The notes below the pieces were generated by a model that was given only the letters and a program-made list of their open reading frames with translations, made no database searches and was not told the DNA's origin. Positions 17,397-25,835 of a stretch of DNA of 64,000 nt are shown one piece after another; within the stretch, counting starts at the first letter, position 1, and each line of letters begins with the position of its first letter. Made by a program: the position numbers and the translations under genes. Source of the DNA: Streptomyces regalis (GTDB lineage: Bacteria; Actinomycetota; Actinomycetes; Streptomycetales; Streptomycetaceae); the NCBI RefSeq assembly GCF_001509475.1, contig NZ_LLZG01000081.1, positions 78,885 to 142,884 on the forward strand, in the 5' to 3' direction.

Positions 17397-19387
17397 GAGG
17401 CGGCCTCCAGTACGGCCACCCCGTATCGGCCCAGCTCCACCGCGTCGGTGACATCCGTGCCGGTCAGCAGGTCGCGGTGGCGGCCGGGCACGGGCACCGT
17501 GACGCCGTCGCGCCCGTGGTTGAGCAGGAACAGCAGCCCGCCCCGGCGGACCGCCTCCACCCCGGCCGGGAGCCCGGTGAGGGTCGGCCGTACGCCCGCG
17601 CCGGCGGCGATGTCGGCGAGCAGGGTGCGCAGGGTGTGCGGCTCGGGAAGGGTGGAGACGTACCAGGCGCGGCCCTTGCGCAGGACCGCGGGGAGCCCGT
17701 CCAGCTCGCCGCCCTTGTAGGGGATCACGGCGTCCACGTCGTCCGCCGCCTCGATCTCCTCGGACCACAGGGTGCCGTGGAAGCCCTCGACGTCGGCCTT
17801 CTCGCCCGCGTCGAGCGGCCACCACTCGTGCAGGACGCGGATGCCGAAGAGATCGCGAAGACGGGCGTCCATACCGCCCGCCCGCACCCGGTCGTCCTCG
17901 TCGGCGACGCCGGTCTGGAAGCCGGCGACGAGGGTGCCGCCGCCCTCGACGTAGGCGACGAGGCGGTCGATGGCCGTGTCCGTCACCAGGTACAGCTGCG
18001 GGACGACGACCAGCTTGTACGCGGACAGGTCGTGCTCGGGGTGAGCGAAGTCCGCGACGGTGTGCGCCTCCCAGAGGGCGCGATGCCAGGCGCGGACGAC
18101 CTGCGGGTAGTCGACCTCGGAGGACGGCCGCCCCTCCTGCTGGCTCGCCCACCAGGCGTTCCAGTCGAGGAGTACGGCGACCTCGGCGGCCGCGACCCGG
18201 GTGTCCGCCACCTTCTCGCTGAGCAGGGCGAGTTCGGCGCCGATCCGCCTGACCTCCTGGAAGGTACGGCCGTGCTCCCCGGCGTGGCTGACCATGCCGG
18301 AGTGGAACTTCTCCGCGCCCTGCCGGGACTGCCGCCACTGGAAGTAGCAGACGGCGTCGGCGCCGCGGGCCACGGCCTGGAGGGACCAGAGGCGGCCCAG
18401 GCCGGCCGGCTTGGGGTGATTGACCCCGCGCCAGTTGACCGGCCCGGCGGCCTGCTCCATGACCGTCCAGGGGCCGCCGCGGGCCTGCGAGCGCGTCATG
18501 TCATGGACCAGCGCCCCGTACTGCCCGCCGAACGGATCACGCGGATCCGGATAGATGTCGACGGAGACGACGTCCTCCCGCTCGGCCCAGACCCACGCGT
18601 CCTGCCCCTGCCAGAACGGCATGAAGTTGGTCGTCACCGGGATGTGCGGGGTGTGCCGGGCGACGATGTCGCGCTCGGCCAGGTAGCACTCCAGCAGCGC
18701 GTCGGACGTGAACCGCTTGAAGTCCAGGACCTGGGTCGGATTCTTCATGTAGTGCGCCCGGCGCGGCGGCAGGACCTCGTCCCAGTCGCCGTAGCCCTGA
18801 CTCCAGAAGGCGGTCCCCCAGGCCTCGTTGAGGGCGTGGAGCGTGCCGTACTTCTCCTGGAGCCAGCGACGGAAGGCGGCCTCGGCCTCGTCGCCCCAGT
18901 CGTAGGTGCAGTACTCGTTGTTGATGTGCCACATCCGCAGGGCCGGGTGGCTGCCGTAGCGGGCGGCGAGGTCCTCGGTAATGGCGGCGGCGTAGCGCCG
19001 GTAGGTGGCGCTGGAGTGCGAGAAGTGCTGCCGGCCGCCCCACCACTCGGTACGGCCGTCCTCGTCGCGCGGGAGCGTCTCGGGGTGCAGCCGCCCCATC
19101 CAGGGCGGGGGCGAGGAGGTCGGAGTGGCGAGGACGACGCCGATGCCGCTCTCGTGCATGAGGTCCATCAGCCGGTCCAGCCAGCCGAAGTTCCGTGCCC
19201 CCGGCCGGGGTTCGAGCTTCGCCCAGGAGAAGACGCCGAGGGTGACCGAGTTGACCCCGGCCTCCTTCATCAGCCGGAAATCCTCGTGCCAGGTCTCCTC
19301 GGGCCACTGCTCGGGGTTGTAGTCGCCGCCGAAGAGGAGGCGGCCGCGGGTGGCGTCGGCGAGCGTCGGCCGCTGTGACTCCGGCAT
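17393..19387 (-). CDS. GH42 beta-galactosidase (cytoplasmic)
   Basis: Retaining beta-galactosidase of 664 residues. The barrel domain opens with GRLLFGGDYNPEQWPEETW, a standard GH42 start. The acid/base is Glu158 in LRMWHINNEYCTYDWG and the nucleophile Glu311 in GPWTVMEQAAGPVNW. The trimerisation domain (about 400-600) and a small C-terminal beta-domain follow. No signal peptide. Its ATG overlaps the GH74 stop by one base (TGATG at 19387), and its own stop overlaps GH95, so GH74-GH42-GH95 are tightly coupled. It likely removes beta-1,2-galactose from xyloglucan side chains after defucosylation; a general beta-galactoside role is the alternative. Confidence 0.93.
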   Translation of the reverse strand: MPESQRPTLADATRGRLLFGGDYNPEQWPEETWHEDFRLMKEAGVNSVTLGVFSWAKLEPRPGARNFGWLDRLMDLMHESGIGVVLATPTSSPPPWMGRLHPETLPRDEDGRTEWWGGRQHFSHSSATYRRYAAAITEDLAARYGSHPALRMWHINNEYCTYDWGDEAEAAFRRWLQEKYGTLHALNEAWGTAFWSQGYGDWDEVLPPRRAHYMKNPTQVLDFKRFTSDALLECYLAERDIVARHTPHIPVTTNFMPFWQGQDAWVWAEREDVVSVDIYPDPRDPFGGQYGALVHDMTRSQARGGPWTVMEQAAGPVNWRGVNHPKPAGLGRLWSLQAVARGADAVCYFQWRQSRQGAEKFHSGMVSHAGEHGRTFQEVRRIGAELALLSEKVADTRVAAAEVAVLLDWNAWWASQQEGRPSSEVDYPQVVRAWHRALWEAHTVADFAHPEHDLSAYKLVVVPQLYLVTDTAIDRLVAYVEGGGTLVAGFQTGVADEDDRVRAGGMDARLRDLFGIRVLHEWWPLDAGEKADVEGFHGTLWSEEIEAADDVDAVIPYKGGELDGLPAVLRKGRAWYVSTLPEPHTLRTLLADIAAGAGVRPTLTGLPAGVEAVRRGGLLFLLNHGRDGVTVPVPGRHRDLLTGTDVTDAVELGRYGVAVLEAAS

Positions 19388-21612
19388 CACACCAGGTCCC
19401 CGTACTGGACACCGCGCCCGTTGGTGGCGACGTAGACGCGGCCGTGGACGCGCGGGTCGCCGGTGATCGTCTCGCCGGTCCAGCCCCACTGGTGCTGGTC
19501 GTCGTTGATCCGCACCCAGGTCTTCGCCTCGTCGTCCGAGCGGTGGATGGCGGTGATCGTCTCGGTGGAGCCGACCATGTAGATCGCCGGGTAGTCGGCG
19601 CCGTCGGCGGCCTTGCCGAAGCCGAGGGTGTGCGAGGCCCAGCAGCTGTCGACCTTGGTGAAGGCCCCGCCGCCGTCGGTGGACCGGTAGAGGCCGTTCC
19701 CCTTCGTGCTCAGCCACAGGTCACCGGAGCGCCCGGGCGCCGCGACCAGCTCGAACTGGCTTTCCCCGGAGGGCAACCCGGTCGCACGGGCCGTGAAGGT
19801 ACGGCCACTGTCAGTGCTGGCCAGTAGCGTTCCTGTGTCGGTGTCGTACGCGTAGAAGAGCGTCGGGTCGGCCGGGTCGGCGACCGGCGTGGCGCCCTTC
19901 GGGAAGGAGGAGATCTCGGACCAGGTGGCACCGTTGTCCGCGGAGCGGTGGGCGGGGTACTTCGTGCCGTCCCAGTGCACGAAGGCCCAGAGCAGCACGC
20001 TGCCGTCGGCGTTGGTGGCGATCGGCCCGGGTGCGTCCTTGGCGATAGTGGGCTGGGCCTTGAAGGGCGCCCAGGTCTGCCCGCCGTCGCCCGAGTAGGC
20101 GCCGTTGCCGTTGTCGCCCCAGCCGGCCCGGACGACGTACGCCGGCTTGGCCGCGGCCTGGGCGAGCCCCGTCGCCGACCCGAACACGGGGTTCGACGCC
20201 ATGCCGCGCGAGGGCGATGCGGTGAGCGACTCGTGGTACATCACGCCGATGTCCCCGTTGCCGCTGATCAGATGCGCCTCCCCGACCGGGGGCGAGATCA
20301 GCTGGCGCACGGACGTCTCCTCCAGGCCGCGGATCTGCGGGGCCCAGTTCTTCAGGTCCCGGGTGCCGTAGAGAGTGGCGCCGGTGCCGTAGACGATGTG
20401 CCGGGAGTCGTACGGGTCGAGGGCGAGGGCCTGGATCCACCAGCCGAACTTCGGCTTGTCCTGGCCCCACTTGAGGTAGGGGGTCTCGGAGACATCGAGG
20501 ACGGCCGTGTCCTTCAGGGACGTCCAGGTGCGGCCGCCGTCGGTGCTGCGGAACACCGTGTCGACGGCCGCCCAGCGGTTGTTGGTGGAGACGACGAGCG
20601 TGCCGGGGCGGCGTGCGTCGACGGCGACGCCGCCGTACCCGAAGGTGTCGGCCGACCCGTCGGCCGTGGTGCCGCCGGGCTTCACGGGCGTGACCTCGGT
20701 CCACTTGCCGTTGAGGGTGCACAGCTTGTGCACGCTGCCGTCGGACTGGCCGTTGGGGCCCGGTGCGTTGGCGTACGTCACGTACAGGTGGCTGGTGCCC
20801 CGGTCGTAGGCGGCGCGGATCGGGACCTTGGCGGCGGTGCCGGAGGGCTGGCCGGGGACGGCTTCCCAGGTCGTGCCGTTGCTGGTCCGGTACAGGTTCT
20901 TGGTACCCGACGTGCCGTCACCGTCGCCCCAGCCGGCGTAGAGGGTGCGCCCGGCGGCGACGAGGAGGGTGACGCCCTGGCCGGTGGCGCTCGCGGAACC
21001 CGGGAATCCGGTCACGGCTGCCCAAGTGGCGCCCCGGTCGGTCGACTTGAGCAGCCCGTCGTGCCGGGTGCCCAGCCACAGCGTGTTGCTGTCCCGCGGA
21101 TCGACGAGCAGCCGCTCACCCGCACCCCGGCCGTCCTCATTGCCGCCGAGCTTCACGGTGAGGTCGGTCCGGGCCCAGCTGGCGCCGCGGTCGTCGGAGC
21201 GCAGGACGGCACCGTTGGTCGCCCAGGACTGGGCGTAGGTGCCGAGGGCGAGGTAGACGCGGTCGGGGTGGGCGGGGTCGACGGCCATCGCCTCGACGCC
21301 GAGGAGGTTCCAGTCGTCCCAGCCGAGGTGATCGGTCAGCGGGACCCAGTTCGCGGTGCGGTCGTCCCAGCGGTAGGCGCCACCGATGTCGGTACGGGCG
21401 TAGGCGAGGCCGCGGACGGAAGGGTGAAAGAGAACACCGGTGATGAAGCCGGTGCCACCCATGACGGCGGTGCGCCAGCGGTACGCCTGGCCGGCGGCGG
21501 CAACGGGCTCCGCGGCGGACGCCCGCCCCGCGAGGGACGGAAGGCCGGTGAGCGCGGCGGCGGCCGCGGTCCCGGCGAGAACGGCACGTCTGCTCAGGCG
21601 GGACGCGTGCAT
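19387..21612 (-). CDS. Secreted GH74 xyloglucanase
   Basis: Inverting endo- or oligo-xyloglucanase of 741 residues. A Tat-type signal (SRLSRRAVLAGTAAAAALTG, cleavage near ASA-AEP, residue 35) indicates export folded. Two seven-bladed propellers are visible as repeated WxxVxxF/Y and S/RTDxGxTW motifs (STDRGATWAAVTGF, STDGGRTWTSLKD, STDGGGAFTKVD). The expected catalytic aspartates are Asp75 in LAYARTDIGGAYRW and Asp454 in ISGNGDIGVMYHE. There is no appended cellulose-binding module. GH74 is nearly specific for xyloglucan, so this gene is the strongest clue to the substrate of the island. It lies 156 bases after the second permease gene on the same strand. Confidence 0.93.
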   Translation of the reverse strand: MHASRLSRRAVLAGTAAAAALTGLPSLAGRASAAEPVAAAGQAYRWRTAVMGGTGFITGVLFHPSVRGLAYARTDIGGAYRWDDRTANWVPLTDHLGWDDWNLLGVEAMAVDPAHPDRVYLALGTYAQSWATNGAVLRSDDRGASWARTDLTVKLGGNEDGRGAGERLLVDPRDSNTLWLGTRHDGLLKSTDRGATWAAVTGFPGSASATGQGVTLLVAAGRTLYAGWGDGDGTSGTKNLYRTSNGTTWEAVPGQPSGTAAKVPIRAAYDRGTSHLYVTYANAPGPNGQSDGSVHKLCTLNGKWTEVTPVKPGGTTADGSADTFGYGGVAVDARRPGTLVVSTNNRWAAVDTVFRSTDGGRTWTSLKDTAVLDVSETPYLKWGQDKPKFGWWIQALALDPYDSRHIVYGTGATLYGTRDLKNWAPQIRGLEETSVRQLISPPVGEAHLISGNGDIGVMYHESLTASPSRGMASNPVFGSATGLAQAAAKPAYVVRAGWGDNGNGAYSGDGGQTWAPFKAQPTIAKDAPGPIATNADGSVLLWAFVHWDGTKYPAHRSADNGATWSEISSFPKGATPVADPADPTLFYAYDTDTGTLLASTDSGRTFTARATGLPSGESQFELVAAPGRSGDLWLSTKGNGLYRSTDGGGAFTKVDSCWASHTLGFGKAADGADYPAIYMVGSTETITAIHRSDDEAKTWVRINDDQHQWGWTGETITGDPRVHGRVYVATNGRGVQYGDLV

Positions 21613-21654
21613 GACACATACCTCGTTCTACGAGAAAGAGTGGGGAAACCTGCC

Positions 21655-21706
21655 TAGGGGCGCGGGGCTGTTTCGATTTGCGGCTCCGCCGCGTGGGCGC
21701 GACCAA
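21655..21706. repeat. Dispersed GC-rich repeat, family A copy 3 (inverted)
   Basis: Reverse-oriented copy of the 1905-1953 repeat, starting AGGGGCGCGGGGCTGTTTCG and continuing with CGGCTCCGCCGCGTGGGCGC. It occupies the gap between the permease stop (21769) and the GH74 start (21612), where it may partly terminate or process the transporter-glycosidase transcript. Confidence 0.7.
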
Positions 21707-21768
21707 CCACGACGAAGCCGCAGACAGCAAACAACCGTGGTCCTACGGCGAGACCTCGTGCGAGGGCG

Positions 21769-22704
21769 TCAGCCCTTGACCGCCCCCGTGAGCATGCCCT
21801 TCTTGAAGTGCTTCTGGACGAAGGGGGAAAGCACAGCAACCGGCAGCAGAGCCATGACCATCACGGCCATCTGCACAGCCAGCCCGGAGAGCTCTCCGGT
21901 CTTGATGGCCTGCCCCAGTCCCACCGGGGCCTCTTGCTTCTGCACCAGCTGGATCATGACGTTCTGCAGCGGCATCATGTCCTGGTCGTTCAGATAGAGC
22001 GACGCGTTGAACCAGGCGCTCCAGTACCCGACGGCATAGAACAGCGTGATCACCGCGATCACCGCCCGGGACAGCGGCATGACGATCTGCCACAGAATCC
22101 GGAAGTCACCGGCTCCGTCAATGCGCGCACTGTCGACGAGTTCCTGCGAGATCCCCATGAAGAACCCGCGCAGCACAAGGATGTTGAACACGCTCACCGC
22201 ACTGGGCAGGATCAGCGCCAGATAGGAGTCCGTCAGCCCCAGTGTCTGCACCAGCAGATACGTGGGAATGAGCCCGGCGCTGAAGAACATCGTCGCCAGC
22301 AGCGTCATCAGAATCCAGCGATGCCCCAGCGACCCGCTCCGGGACAGCCCGTAGGCACACATCACGGACACGGCCATCGAGAACAGCGTGCCGATCAGGG
22401 TGACGAGGAGGCTGATGATCGTGGCGCGGGTGACCTGGCCGCCGCTCAGCAGCTCCTTGTAGGCGATGAAGGTGATCCCGTTGGGCACCATCACCAGACC
22501 GCCGGCCTCGTCGATGGTCTTGCGCGACGACAGGCTCGTCACGAGGACGATCCACAGCGGGAAGAGCACCCCGAGACAGGCCAGCGTCAGCGCGAGGCCC
22601 TTGCCCGTGAGGCCGGCCTTGGACGGCTTCTCCTCCCAGCTCGGCCGGGGCGGGGCCTGCCACCAGCGCGGTTCGCTCACCGGTTTGTCGATGACGGCGG
22701 TCAC
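21769..22704 (-). CDS. CUT1 ABC sugar permease, YtcP/LplC type
   Basis: Second membrane subunit of an oligosaccharide importer, 311 residues, six TM segments. The ATPase-contact EAA loop is ELVDSARIDGAGDFRILWQI VMPLSR around residue 215. The ending FKKGMLTGAVKG is the usual C-terminus of the LplC/YtcP subfamily, which transports large oligosaccharides. The GTG start 22704 overlaps the stop of the partner permease (GTGA) with GGGGG 12 bases upstream. No ATPase gene is present anywhere in the island; Streptomyces CUT1 systems normally share the housekeeping ATPase MsiK, which I assume here. Confidence 0.92.
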   Translation of the reverse strand: MTAVIDKPVSEPRWWQAPPRPSWEEKPSKAGLTGKGLALTLACLGVLFPLWIVLVTSLSSRKTIDEAGGLVMVPNGITFIAYKELLSGGQVTRATIISLLVTLIGTLFSMAVSVMCAYGLSRSGSLGHRWILMTLLATMFFSAGLIPTYLLVQTLGLTDSYLALILPSAVSVFNILVLRGFFMGISQELVDSARIDGAGDFRILWQIVMPLSRAVIAVITLFYAVGYWSAWFNASLYLNDQDMMPLQNVMIQLVQKQEAPVGLGQAIKTGELSGLAVQMAVMVMALLPVAVLSPFVQKHFKKGMLTGAVKG

Positions 22705-23744
22705 TTCTTGTACACCCCCTGCTCGCCCATGAGATGGGCCACCTTGTTCGCGACGAGGACCAGTCCGAGGCTCACGACGCCCTTGATCAGGCCGGCGGCG
22801 GCCGCATAGCTGAAGTCCTGGTTCCGCACGCCGTTCCACCACACGAAGGTGTCGAGGACCTCCCCCGCCCCGGGTCCGACGGCGTCGCGTTGCAGAAGGA
22901 TCTGCTCGAACCCGACCGTCAGCGCGTCACCGACACGCAGCACCAGGAGCAGGGCGATCACCGGCCGCAGTGCGGGCAACGTGACGTGCCACATCCGGCG
23001 CCAGCGGCTCGCACCGTCCATGGCCGCGGCCTCGTACAGGTCCGGGCTCACCGAGGCGAGCGCGGCGAGGAAGACGATGATCCCCCAGCCGGCGTCCTTC
23101 CACACGCTCTGTGCGGTGATCAGCAGCGGGAAGGTGTCCGGGTTGGTCATGATGTTGAGGCCGTCGTAGCCGTTCTCGCGCAGCAGTTGCGACAGCAGCC
23201 CGGCACCGCCGAACAGCTGCTGGAACACGGCGATGACCAGCACCCAGGAGAAAAAGTGCGGCAGGTACAGCACGGCCTGCGCGACCGCCCGCACCCGGGG
23301 CCTGACCACGCTGTTGATGAGCAGCGCGAGCAGGATCGGGATCGGGAAGAACAGCACGATCTGGAGGAAGAACAGCACCAGTGTGTTCTCGACCGCGTTC
23401 CAGAAGGCCGAGTCCTCGAAGATCCGCTGGAAGTTCTCCAGACCCACGAAGGGGCTGTTCAGGATGGAGACGATGCCGTTGTCGCTGATGTAGGGGTCGT
23501 ACTCCTGGAACGCGACGACGTTGCCGAGGATCGGCAGGTAGTTGAAGAGCAGGATCAGCAGGACGGCCGGCAGTGTCATCACCAGCAGCAGCCGGTCGCG
23601 TCTGAACCTGACCTTGAGGCTCAGTTTGCCCGATGGGTGCTTCCCCGCCGGCCCGGTGGCGCCGTCGGACGCCACCGGGGTCTCTTCACGCTGGGTCTTC
23701 GTCTTCGCCTCGGCACTGCTCCGAGGCACCGTGCTGTGGGACAC
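22701..23744 (-). CDS. CUT1 ABC sugar permease, LplB type
   Basis: First membrane subunit of the importer, 347 residues. After a ~50-residue basic cytoplasmic N-terminus come six TM segments, beginning LLLVMTLPAVLLILLFNYLP. The EAA loop reads LYEAAAMDGASRWRRMWHVTLP. The LplB hallmarks FVGLENFQRIFED and FSWVLVIAVFQQLFGG are present. The GTG at 23744 is preceded by AAGGAG. Encoded between the binding protein (26 bases upstream) and the second permease (4-base overlap), it forms one operon with them. Confidence 0.92.
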   Translation of the reverse strand: MSHSTVPRSSAEAKTKTQREETPVASDGATGPAGKHPSGKLSLKVRFRRDRLLLVMTLPAVLLILLFNYLPILGNVVAFQEYDPYISDNGIVSILNSPFVGLENFQRIFEDSAFWNAVENTLVLFFLQIVLFFPIPILLALLINSVVRPRVRAVAQAVLYLPHFFSWVLVIAVFQQLFGGAGLLSQLLRENGYDGLNIMTNPDTFPLLITAQSVWKDAGWGIIVFLAALASVSPDLYEAAAMDGASRWRRMWHVTLPALRPVIALLLVLRVGDALTVGFEQILLQRDAVGPGAGEVLDTFVWWNGVRNQDFSYAAAAGLIKGVVSLGLVLVANKVAHLMGEQGVYKK

Positions 23745-23770
23745 GGCGTTCTCCTTGCCTCAACCCCGGA

Positions 23771-25465
23771 TCAGTTGGCCGCGCTGCCGTTCTCGTCGAG
23801 GATCTTCTGGTACCAGTCGCGCAGCTTGTCGCCGCCCTTGCTCTTCCACTCGGAGGCGAACTGCTGCACGTCGCTGATCTTCTTGCGGCCGCGGACGACG
23901 TCGTCCTCGAGCTGCTCCAGGTCGTTGGTGAGGTTGGTGTAGCGGGCGGGCTCGGTGATCTGCATGCCGTAGAAGGCGGTCTTCTTGGTGAAGGCGCCCA
24001 TCCGCTGCTGCCACTCGACCCGGCCCCTGGCGACGTCCGGGAAGTCCGGGTGGGCGATGGTGGAGGCGGGGCTCGCGACCATCACGAAGGCGTTGAGAAC
24101 CTCGTTGTTGCCCTTGTCGTTCTTGACGGGGACACCGTCCTTGACCGTGTAGTGGGTGCCCTCGACGCCGTAGTTGGTGAACATGTACTCCTGGGTGCCG
24201 TACGGCGCCGCGGTGACATTGGCGACGGCCAGCGCGTCGCGGATCACGGACTCGGAGGCCTTCTTGCTGACGAAGGCGAAGATGTTGGCCGGGTTCGTGG
24301 CCCACAGGACCGGGTCGCCGCCGTCGTGGCCGAAGATGTCCATGCCCCAGATCTCGAAGTCGGGGTTCTGGGTGGCCTGGGAGGCGGTCTGGCCGTACCA
24401 GTTGGAGCTGTCGTTGTTCCAGATCAGGAACTCACCGGCGGCGAACTTGGGGGCCGGGTCGGTGGCCTGGCTCTTGCCCAGCTCGAAGTCGGGGTGGACG
24501 ACCCCGGCGGCGAACAGCTTGCGGGTCCACTCCAGCGCCTCGAGGAACTCCTCGGTCTCGAGGCGGTTGATCAGCTTGCCGTCGACCACGTTCCAGGCGA
24601 GCGCCTTCTCTCCACCGCCGAGAGAGCCGAAGGAGTTGAAGGCGGTCCACTTCATGTCACCGCACGCCCACCGCTTGGCCTTGGCGTTGGTGATCTCCTT
24701 GCACAGGGCCAGGAACTCGTCGGCGGACCTGGGGACTTCGTAGCCCTCTTTGTCGAAGATGTCCTTGCGGTAGCAGGGCACGATGTTCGGGACGTACGAG
24801 GCCGGCATCGGCAGGGCGCGCAGCGCGCCGCCGAAAATGGACCGCTGCCAGGCGTCCGTCGGGATCGCCGCGAGGTTCGGGTACTCCTTGACCGCGTCAC
24901 CGGAGAGGTAGGGCCCCAGGTCGGCGAACTTGCCGATGATGGCGCTGGGTATCTTGCCGCCCATGTTCCAGCCGGGGATCACCACCATGTCCGGGATTTC
25001 ACTGGAAGCGAGGACCGCGCCGAGTTTCTGGTCGTAGGTGTTGCCGTCCTGGTTCTGCCACCGGACGTCGACGCCGATCAGGTCGTTCATCCCCGTGTAG
25101 TAGGGGTTGTCGCCCTTGGGCGGCGAGCCCCAGAACGGCGACATGATGGTGACCTTGCCGCCCTTGCCGAGCTTCTTCGGGACCGAGGTCTTCAGGTCCG
25201 CCAGGTCCAGCTTGCTGGTGAAGCCGAGCGACGAGCCGTTCTTCGACGGGATGTCCGGCGTCACCACATTGCTGGCCACGTACGCCGGAAGGATCTTCTT
25301 CGCGTCCTTGCCCGACGTGGTGCCGTCTCGCGACCCGCTGTCCGAACCGCCGCAGGCGGAGAGCAGCGGCATCCCTCCCGCCACCGCTGCGGTGGCGACC
25401 GCCGTAGAGGCGAGGAAGCTTCTCCGGCTGGGTCCGGAGGAGGCGGAGGCGGCATTCGGCGTCAT
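23771..25465 (-). CDS. ABC substrate-binding lipoprotein for oligosaccharides (Tat, LplA-like)
   Basis: Extracellular solute-binding protein of 564 residues, larger than simple disaccharide binders and typical of those holding big oligosaccharides. The signal GPSRRSFLASTAVATAAVAG has a twin-arginine motif, and LLSACGGSDSG gives the lipobox, with the mature protein starting at Cys38. Many exposed aromatic residues (GNNWYGQ-like SSNWYGQTAS, YTGMNDLIGVDVRWQNQDG) could line a glycan cleft. ATG 25465 has GAAGGG upstream. It heads the minus-strand run to GH12, behind a promoter with an operator (25605-25618). Xyloglucan oligosaccharide is the inferred ligand. Confidence 0.9.
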   Translation of the reverse strand: MTPNAASASSGPSRRSFLASTAVATAAVAGGMPLLSACGGSDSGSRDGTTSGKDAKKILPAYVASNVVTPDIPSKNGSSLGFTSKLDLADLKTSVPKKLGKGGKVTIMSPFWGSPPKGDNPYYTGMNDLIGVDVRWQNQDGNTYDQKLGAVLASSEIPDMVVIPGWNMGGKIPSAIIGKFADLGPYLSGDAVKEYPNLAAIPTDAWQRSIFGGALRALPMPASYVPNIVPCYRKDIFDKEGYEVPRSADEFLALCKEITNAKAKRWACGDMKWTAFNSFGSLGGGEKALAWNVVDGKLINRLETEEFLEALEWTRKLFAAGVVHPDFELGKSQATDPAPKFAAGEFLIWNNDSSNWYGQTASQATQNPDFEIWGMDIFGHDGGDPVLWATNPANIFAFVSKKASESVIRDALAVANVTAAPYGTQEYMFTNYGVEGTHYTVKDGVPVKNDKGNNEVLNAFVMVASPASTIAHPDFPDVARGRVEWQQRMGAFTKKTAFYGMQITEPARYTNLTNDLEQLEDDVVRGRKKISDVQQFASEWKSKGGDKLRDWYQKILDENGSAAN

Positions 25466-25604
25466 TGCGTCAACCCTTCATGGCGCACCTGGACACCCGG
25501 CGGTGGGCCGTCGGCTGCGGTGTCTTAAGTGGATCTGGCTGAGCTGAAGCGGTGCTCCGGCCACGGCCGAGGACGTACACCCCTGAAGTGGGCGAGCCTC
25601 GTAG

Positions 25605-25618
25605 TCGAAGCGCTTCGA
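25605..25618. promoter_or_regulatory. LacI-type operator, transporter operon side
   Basis: Perfect 14-bp palindrome TCGAAGCGCTTCGA, identical in core to the sites at 9811 and 25786. It lies about 10 bases downstream of the proposed -10 box of the binding-protein operon, the usual position for repression. Confidence 0.8.
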
Positions 25619-25785
25619 TGTTGCTGCGAGGTTAAGTGAAGGCATGGGGGCGCACAAGGGTCGCTTCCAAGATTCCTCCGAGGTGCGGGGGTCGGAACGC
25701 TCTCTTACAGGGCTTGAAATAACGGTCAGGCGTCGGAGTTGTTGCGCCGGGGTGTCTTGACACCCACCCCCGGATCGAATGAGCA

Positions 25786-25799
25786 TCGAAGCGCTTCGA
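25786..25799. promoter_or_regulatory. LacI-type operator, GH3 side
   Basis: Perfect 14-bp palindrome TCGAAGCGCTTCGA, 37 bases before the GH3 GTG start. If the upstream ATG at 25779 were used, the operator would lie inside the coding region. This argues for the GTG start with AAGGGGAA. Confidence 0.8.
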
Positions 25800-25835
25800 A
25801 AGCGTCTCGCCGCTCCACCGCAAGGGGAACCCCAC

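Larger units (their letters stand above)
25466..25835. promoter_or_regulatory. Divergent promoter region, transporter operon / GH3
   Basis: This 370-base region has no gene. For the minus-strand operon a plausible promoter is TTGTGC (25652-25657, read on minus) and TAACCT (25629-25634) with a 17-base spacer; its predicted start falls on the operator at 25605. For GH3 a TTGACA at 25757-25762 lies within a 16-bp palindrome GGGTGTCTTGACACCC (25750-25765), and the operator at 25786 sits where transcription should begin. The promoter boxes are by eye only. Confidence 0.55.

Noticed and set aside
17477..19378. A 633-codon plus-strand frame opposite GH42
   Set aside because: Only antisense-type composition; GH42 acid/base and nucleophile motifs are intact on the minus strand.
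25779..25835. GH3 start at the upstream ATG 25779
   Set aside because: It would place the LacI operator inside the gene and lacks a ribosome site; GTG 25836 has AAGGGGAA at good spacing.
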